Assembly: GCA_946530565.1 (NCBI GenBank) | Contig: CAMNAE010000025.1 | Span: 1 to 11,557 of the forward strand | Direction of reading: 5' to 3' | DNA: 11,557 nucleotides | Origin: an uncultured Oscillibacter sp. | GTDB taxonomy: Bacteria > Bacillota > Clostridia > Oscillospirales > Oscillospiraceae | Shown: positions 7,710 through 11,557 of the stretch, one piece after another | Layout: each line of letters starts with the position of its first letter | Numbering within the stretch: position 1 is the first letter of the stretch | Translations under genes and position numbers: made by a program | Notes under the pieces: model-generated | The model's database searches: none | What the model saw: the letters and a program-made list of their open reading frames with translations, nothing else | What the model was told of the DNA's origin: nothing

Positions 7710-8675
7710 ATGGAATACGCAAAAGATTTTCTGCTGAAGGTCCACAAGGAACTGCTGGAAACGCGCCTGATGGAAAAGAAGCTCACCGAGATCTATGCCC
7801 AGGGCATCGTTCCCGGCCACATCCACAGCGGCATGGGTCAGGAGGGCTCCTATGTGGGCGTTCTCTCCACCCGCAAGAAGGGCGACTATTTTAAATTCGG
7901 CCACCGTCCGCTCGCGGCCAACTACATCGTCGGCGAGCCGATGGACGCCTTCTTCGGCGAGCTGCTCGGCAAGCTGACCGGCAACGCGCTCGGCCATGGC
8001 GGCACGAACCACCTCGGCCGCCTGCAGGACGGCGTGGTCGGCTTCTCCGGCTCCCTGGGCTGCGACGCGGGCGTCGCGGTCGGCGCCGCGCTCACGATCG
8101 ACGCCGAACAGCGCGACAACATCTCCTATTTCTTCTACGGCGACGGCACCGCCAGCCGCGGCCCCGTCCATGAGGCCATGTGCCTTGCCTCCTGCTGGAA
8201 GCTGCCCGTCCTCTTCGTCTGCGAGAACAACCAGTTCGCGATCTCCACGCCGAGCTCCTACTCCAGCGCCGTGCCCAACCCCGGCGCCGACCGTGCCGCG
8301 GGCTACGGCATGCCCACCGCGGTCGTCGACGGCACCGACGTGCTCGCCGTGTACGAGGCGACGCAGAAGCTCGTCGACTACGTGCGCGCCGGCAACGGCC
8401 CCGCGCTGATCGAGTGCAAGGAGTACCGCTGGAGAGGCCACTTCGAGGGCGACCAGTGCGCCTACCGCGACGCCGACGTCACCCACAAGTACATGACCGA
8501 GAAGGATTCCGTCGCGCTCTTTGAGGCGAAGCTTCTGGAGCAGGGCGTCGTGACCGAGGAGTACCTCGCGAAGCTGCGCGAGGACTTCGACAAGGCCATG
8601 GACGAGGCGATCGCCCACGCCGTCGAGGCGCCGGCCATGCAGCCCGCGGACATCTACGACTGCCTGTACGCCTGA
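7710..8675 (+). CDS. acoA: Thiamine-diphosphate dehydrogenase E1, alpha subunit (acetoin dehydrogenase type)
   Basis: This is the ThDP-binding subunit of the alpha2-beta2 E1 component of a 2-oxo-acid/acetoin dehydrogenase complex. E1 decarboxylates or cleaves the substrate and passes the acyl group to the lipoyl domains of E2. The ThDP/Mg motif is clear: GDG (144-146), 26 residues, then NN (173-174) in CENNQFAIST. RGHFEGD (242-248) fits acetoin-type alpha subunits as I remember them, and 321 residues is nearer to acetoin-type than to pyruvate-type alphas. The segment that usually reads YRxHG is replaced by KFGHRPLAANYIVG (62-75), and GGSMH by GGTNH (97-101), so substrate specificity may differ. 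AGGAGG at 7696-7701, 8 nt before the ATG at 7710, fixes the start; the ATG at 7629 is rejected. It is the first gene of the operon. The symbol is provisional. Confidence 0.85.
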   Translation: MEYAKDFLLKVHKELLETRLMEKKLTEIYAQGIVPGHIHSGMGQEGSYVGVLSTRKKGDYFKFGHRPLAANYIVGEPMDAFFGELLGKLTGNALGHGGTNHLGRLQDGVVGFSGSLGCDAGVAVGAALTIDAEQRDNISYFFYGDGTASRGPVHEAMCLASCWKLPVLFVCENNQFAISTPSSYSSAVPNPGADRAAGYGMPTAVVDGTDVLAVYEATQKLVDYVRAGNGPALIECKEYRWRGHFEGDQCAYRDADVTHKYMTEKDSVALFEAKLLEQGVVTEEYLAKLREDFDKAMDEAIAHAVEAPAMQPADIYDCLYA

Positions 8676-8695
8676 GAAGAAGGAGGAACTGAACA

Positions 8696-9676
8696 ATGAA
8701 AGTCACATACGCAAAAGCGATCGGCGACGCTCTGAAGGAAGAGATGCGCCGCGACGACAAGGTCCTGCTCTTCGGCGAGGACGTGGCGCAGTTCGGCAAT
8801 ATTTTCGGCATCACCCGCGGCATGCTCGAGGAGTTCGGCCCCAAGCGCATCCGCAACACCCCGATCGCCGAGACCGCGATGGTCGGCGCCGCGATCGGCT
8901 CCGCCGAGACCGGCATGCGCCCGGTGCTCGAGCTCATGTACTCCGACTTCGCGCTGGTCTGCTTCAGCGAGATCTTCCACTGCGTGGCCAAGTGGCGCTA
9001 CATGCACGGCCCCGAGTACAAGCTGCCCCTCGTCATCCGCAACGCCTCCGGCTCCTCCAACGGCGCCGGCCCCGAGCATTCCAACTGCGTGGAGAGCCTC
9101 TTCATGCACGCGCCCGGCCTCACGATCGTGACGCCCTCCTGCGCCTATGACGCCAAGGGCCTGCTCAAGAGCGCGATCCGCTCCGACAACCCGGTCCTCT
9201 TCTGCGAGCCCAAGCTCATGTATCAGCAGAAGCAGGAGATCGACGACGAGGTCTACAACTCCGACTACACGATCCCCCTGGGCGTCGCCGACGTCAAGGT
9301 CAGCGGCAGCGACATCACGCTGATCGCCGTGGGCCTCATGGTGCCCCGCGCGATCGCCGCGGCCGAAAAGCTCGCCGCCGAGGGCATCAGCGTCGAGGTC
9401 ATCGACCCCCGCACGATCGCCCCGCTCGACAAGGAGACGATCTACGCCTCCATCCGCAAGACCCACCACGTCGCGATCGTCGAGGAGAGCAACCTGACCG
9501 CCGGCATCGGCGCCGAGTTCGCCGCGCTCTTCCAGAAGGAGATGTACGACGAGCTCGACGGCCCCGTGGAGCGCATCGCCGCGCTGGACGTGCCCATCGC
9601 CTACAACATGGACGCCGAGCACTACTCCATCCCCGATGTCGACGACATCTGCCGCGTGCTGCGCACCATGCACTGA
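8696..9676 (+). CDS. acoB: Thiamine-diphosphate dehydrogenase E1, beta subunit (acetoin dehydrogenase type)
   Basis: The 326-residue beta subunit supplies the pyrimidine half of the ThDP site and completes E1. An N-terminal transketolase-pyrimidine-type domain (about 1-180) shows LFGEDVAQFG (25-34), NTPIAET with E59 as the expected cofactor-activating glutamate, GMRPVLELMYSDF and GAGPEHSN. A C-terminal transketolase-C domain (about 195-320) shows EVIDPRTIAPLD and HHVAIVEES. Length and motifs are normal for the family. The ATG follows AAGGAGG (8680-8686), and the gene starts 20 nt after E1-alpha, so the two are surely co-transcribed and translated for one heterotetramer. Whether acetoin, pyruvate or a branched-chain oxo-acid is the substrate is not settled by this subunit. 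Confidence 0.9.
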   Translation: MKVTYAKAIGDALKEEMRRDDKVLLFGEDVAQFGNIFGITRGMLEEFGPKRIRNTPIAETAMVGAAIGSAETGMRPVLELMYSDFALVCFSEIFHCVAKWRYMHGPEYKLPLVIRNASGSSNGAGPEHSNCVESLFMHAPGLTIVTPSCAYDAKGLLKSAIRSDNPVLFCEPKLMYQQKQEIDDEVYNSDYTIPLGVADVKVSGSDITLIAVGLMVPRAIAAAEKLAAEGISVEVIDPRTIAPLDKETIYASIRKTHHVAIVEESNLTAGIGAEFAALFQKEMYDELDGPVERIAALDVPIAYNMDAEHYSIPDVDDICRVLRTMH

Positions 9677-9700
9677 GACCTGGGAGGGAACGAGAATACT

Positions 9701-11287
9701 ATGATCGAAGTTGTTATGCCCCGCGCGGGGCTCACGATGGTCGAAGGCACCATCTCCTCCTGGAAGGCCGCCGAGGGCTCTTCCGTCACCAAGGGCCAGG
9801 CGATCATGGAGTATGAGAACGAGAAGAACGTGATCGACTACGAGGCGCTGGATAACGGCATCCTCCACATCATCGCCAAAGAGGGCGAGACGATCCCCGT
9901 CGGCGACCCGATCGCACAGCTCGCCGAGTCCCAGGCCGAGTACGACGCGCTTGTTTCGGGCGGCGCCGCTCCCGCACCCGCCGCGGCGCCGGCTCCTGCC
10001 GCTGCGCCCGCCCCCGCTGCCGCGCCTGCCCCTGCCGCGCCCGTGAGCGCCGACGGCGTCACCGAGATCGTGATGCCCCGCGCCGGACTCACGATGGTCG
10101 AGGGCACGATCTCCGAGTGGAAGGCCGCCGAGGGCAGCGAGGTCCAGAAGGGCCAGGCCGTCATGGAGTACGAGAACGAGAAGAACGTCATCGACTACGA
10201 GATCGTCCACGGCGGCTTTTTGCACATCGTCGCCCCCGCGGGCGAGACGGTCCCCGTGGGCCAGACGATCGCCTATGTGTGCGAGACGAAGGCGCAGTAT
10301 GACGCGCTTGTTTCGGGCGGCGCCGCTCCCGCGGCCGCTGCAGCCCCCGCCGCCGAGGCCGCGCCCGCCGCTGCCGCCGCGCCCGCTGCCGCCTCCGGCC
10401 GCCGCGTGAGCGCCACCGGTCTTGCCCGCAAGATGGCCGCGAAGAACGGCATCGACCTGACGCTCGTCAGCCCGAGCGGCGGTCCGAACGGCAACCGCAT
10501 CGTCGCAAAGGACATCGAGGCCTATCTTGCCGCCAAGGCCGCAGCGCCCGCAGTCAAGGCCGCGCCGGCCGCCGCCGCACCCGAGGCCGAGGAGGACGAG
10601 ATCATCCGCAAGCCCTGGACCGGCATCCGCAAGACGATCGCCCGCAATATGTACAACAGCCTGCAGACGACCGCCCAGCACACGAACGTGTGCGAGGTCG
10701 ACGCGACCGACTTCCTCAAAATGCGCGAGAACATGGTCGCGGCGCAGGAGCAGATGGGCTACAAGGTCACGGTCAACGACCTTTTGTGCATGATGCTCGG
10801 CAAGGTGCTCCTGAACCACCCCTACATCAACGCAACGCTCGAGGACAACACGCTGTGCATGCACAAGCACGTGGACCTCAGCGTCGCCGTCGGCGCCGAC
10901 GAGGGGCTCATGGTGCCGGTCCTGCGCAGGGTCGACACGCTCAGCCTCAAAGAGATCCACGAGAAGATGCAGGATCTCGCCGCCCGCGCCAAGGAGAAGA
11001 AGCTCCAGCCCGCCGAGCAGTCCGGCGGCAGCGTGACGATCACGAACGTCGGCATGTTCCCGATCGACTACGGCACGCCGATCCTCAACCCGCCGCAGGT
11101 CGCGATCTTCGGCTTCGGCCGCCCGAAGCTCAAGCCCGCCGTCATGCCCGACGGCAGCTTCGCCGCCCGCACGATGATGAAGGTCTTCGTGACCACCGAC
11201 CACCAGGTCGTCGACGGCCTGATCCTCGGCCGCTGCCTCAAGGACATCCAGTTCTATCTGGAGCACCCGGAGATCATTCTGGCGTAA
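9701..11287 (+). CDS. acoC: Dihydrolipoamide acyltransferase E2 with two lipoyl domains
   Basis: The 528-residue core enzyme accepts the acyl group on lipoyl lysines and transfers it to CoA. Domains in order are lipoyl 1 (1-85, lysine K42 in ENEKN), an Ala/Pro hinge (88-114), lipoyl 2 (120-205, K161 in the same motif), a second Ala/Pro hinge (208-232), a peripheral subunit-binding domain (about 234-276, GRRVSATGLARKMA), a third hinge, and the catalytic chloramphenicol-acetyltransferase-like domain (about 303-528). The catalytic signature reads D500-H-Q-V-V-D-G506 where the family usually has DHRxxDG; the catalytic H501 and D505 are kept. ITNVGMFPIDYGTP is present before it. GGGAGGG at 9682-9688 lies rather far (12 nt) from the ATG, but the ATG precedes the first lipoyl strand directly. 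It starts 24 nt after E1-beta. No E3 gene follows before the terminator. The acoC symbol follows the operon assignment and is provisional. Confidence 0.88.
   Translation: MIEVVMPRAGLTMVEGTISSWKAAEGSSVTKGQAIMEYENEKNVIDYEALDNGILHIIAKEGETIPVGDPIAQLAESQAEYDALVSGGAAPAPAAAPAPAAAPAPAAAPAPAAPVSADGVTEIVMPRAGLTMVEGTISEWKAAEGSEVQKGQAVMEYENEKNVIDYEIVHGGFLHIVAPAGETVPVGQTIAYVCETKAQYDALVSGGAAPAAAAAPAAEAAPAAAAAPAAASGRRVSATGLARKMAAKNGIDLTLVSPSGGPNGNRIVAKDIEAYLAAKAAAPAVKAAPAAAAPEAEEDEIIRKPWTGIRKTIARNMYNSLQTTAQHTNVCEVDATDFLKMRENMVAAQEQMGYKVTVNDLLCMMLGKVLLNHPYINATLEDNTLCMHKHVDLSVAVGADEGLMVPVLRRVDTLSLKEIHEKMQDLAARAKEKKLQPAEQSGGSVTITNVGMFPIDYGTPILNPPQVAIFGFGRPKLKPAVMPDGSFAARTMMKVFVTTDHQVVDGLILGRCLKDIQFYLEHPEIILA
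9944..10332 (+). repeat. Duplicated lipoyl-domain tails with identical 32-nt segments
   Basis: Bases 9944-9975 and 10301-10332 are identical over 32 nt and encode the end of each lipoyl domain plus the start of each hinge (YDALVSGGAAPA). The two lipoyl domains are highly similar in protein, and the lipoyl-lysine regions differ by only a few silent bases. This points to tandem duplication, or gene conversion between the copies, within this gene. Confidence 0.85.
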
Positions 11288-11307
11288 GCGCGCATTTGCA
11301 TCGTACA

Positions 11308-11353
11308 GCACAAAAACTCCCCGGAGGCTGCCGCCTCCGGGGAGTTTTTGTGC
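11308..11353. terminator. Long terminator hairpin after E2
   Basis: A perfect stem of about 21 bp (11308-11328 with 11333-11353) has a 4-nt loop, five A in the left arm and five T in the right. It ends the operon 20 nt after the E2 stop codon and can also stop transcripts arriving from the right. Its presence argues against read-through to a downstream E3 gene. Confidence 0.85.
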
Positions 11354-11362
11354 ATGTGCCAT

Positions 11363-11399
11363 ACATCGGGGACGGTTACGGGAGAGTATGCCCCGGTGT
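11363..11399. repeat. Short hairpin containing the GGGGACGGTT motif
   Basis: Arms ACATCGGGG (11363-11371) and CCCCGGTGT (11391-11399) pair with one G-U type position around a 19-nt loop. The left arm runs into GGGGACGGTT, which is also found in the palindrome at 148-180. It may be a degenerate member of the same small repeat family; confidence is low. Confidence 0.3.
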
Positions 11400-11410
11400 A
11401 AACATTTTTT

Positions 11411-11557
11411 CCTTCCCCAAGCGGGGGAAGGTGGCGCGAAGCGCCGGATGAGGGAGAAGATCCCGACAAGCTCTCGCTTCCGTATGGCGTGCCACACCGA
11501 AACCTTCTCCCTCATCCGTCCAGCGCTTGCGCGCTGTCCACCTTCCCCCGCTGGGGG
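11411..11557. repeat. MITE-like compound palindromic repeat, cut by the window edge
   Basis: Two nested perfect 14-bp inverted pairs frame this unit: outer 11421-11434 with 11538-11551 and inner 11446-11459 with 11504-11517. Between the pairs on each side sits a small GC hairpin of different sequence (about 11434-11445 and 11520-11535). Each end also contains a CTTCCCC...GGGGGAAG type hairpin. The last arm appears to lack only a few bases at the right edge. Similar GGGGGAAGGTGG...GGATGAGGG repeats are, to my memory, abundant in Oscillospiraceae genomes. No open reading frame of interest lies inside. Confidence 0.65.

Noticed and set aside
7689..8696. Minus-strand frame opposite E1-alpha
   Set aside because: It is an antisense shadow. 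E1-alpha has an intact ThDP motif and a good ribosome-binding site.
9961..10043. Ala/Pro-coding repeats as a possible CRISPR or satellite array
   Set aside because: They are in-frame GCC/CCC codon repeats encoding the flexible hinge of E2, with no spacer structure.
8654..11515. Minus-strand open frame of 953 codons opposite E1-beta and E2
   Set aside because: It is low in stop codons because the real genes avoid certain codons. The translation is rich in G, A, D, H, V and L with no domain, and it runs through the terminator hairpin at 11308-11353.

Overview
The window is GC-rich, with codon third positions dominated by G and C, yet its ribosome-binding sites (GGAGG type) and promoters look like those of a low-GC Gram-positive. 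Gene content also fits an anaerobic gut Clostridia lineage: a BspA-type leucine-rich-repeat exoprotein, a Crp/Fnr regulator beside a 2-oxo-acid/acetoin dehydrogenase operon, and small palindromic repeats. A member of the Oscillospiraceae or a near relative is my best guess. This is inference from style and content, since no taxonomic marker gene is present.

Left part (1-3068): short non-coding sequence with a terminator hairpin and a REP-like palindrome, then a large secreted protein on the minus strand (signal peptide, two carboxypeptidase-regulatory-like folds, C-terminal LRR_5 repeats). A divergent intergenic region (3069-3243) carries two well-formed promoters back to back.

Middle (3244-6689): three separately transcribed plus-strand genes. 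They are a histidine phosphatase fused to a GNAT acetyltransferase domain, a classical SDR oxidoreductase with its own strong promoter and terminator, and a 434-residue protein of unknown function with a run of nine aspartates. A terminator-like hairpin sits inside the last gene's leader. A bidirectional terminator separates it from the convergent regulator gene.

Right part (6748-11353): a Crp/Fnr-family regulator on the minus strand is divergent from an apparent three-gene operon encoding E1-alpha, E1-beta and E2 of a thiamine-diphosphate/lipoate dehydrogenase complex. The E1-alpha length (321 aa) and motifs fit the acetoin dehydrogenase (AcoABC) branch better than housekeeping pyruvate dehydrogenase. 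In the expected scheme E1 cleaves the substrate and passes the acyl group to lipoyl lysines on E2, E2 transfers it to CoA, and E3 reoxidises the lipoate. No E3 gene lies in the window; the operon ends in a long terminator hairpin after E2. A 32-bp interrupted palindrome in the regulator/operon intergenic region is the best candidate operator. The right edge enters a palindromic MITE-like repeat.

The window is mostly ordinary metabolism. I did not find a convincing new multi-gene system. The items most worth a second look are the regulator's palindrome, the leader hairpin of the 434-aa gene, the phosphatase-acetyltransferase fusion, and the unusual residues in E1-alpha and E2.
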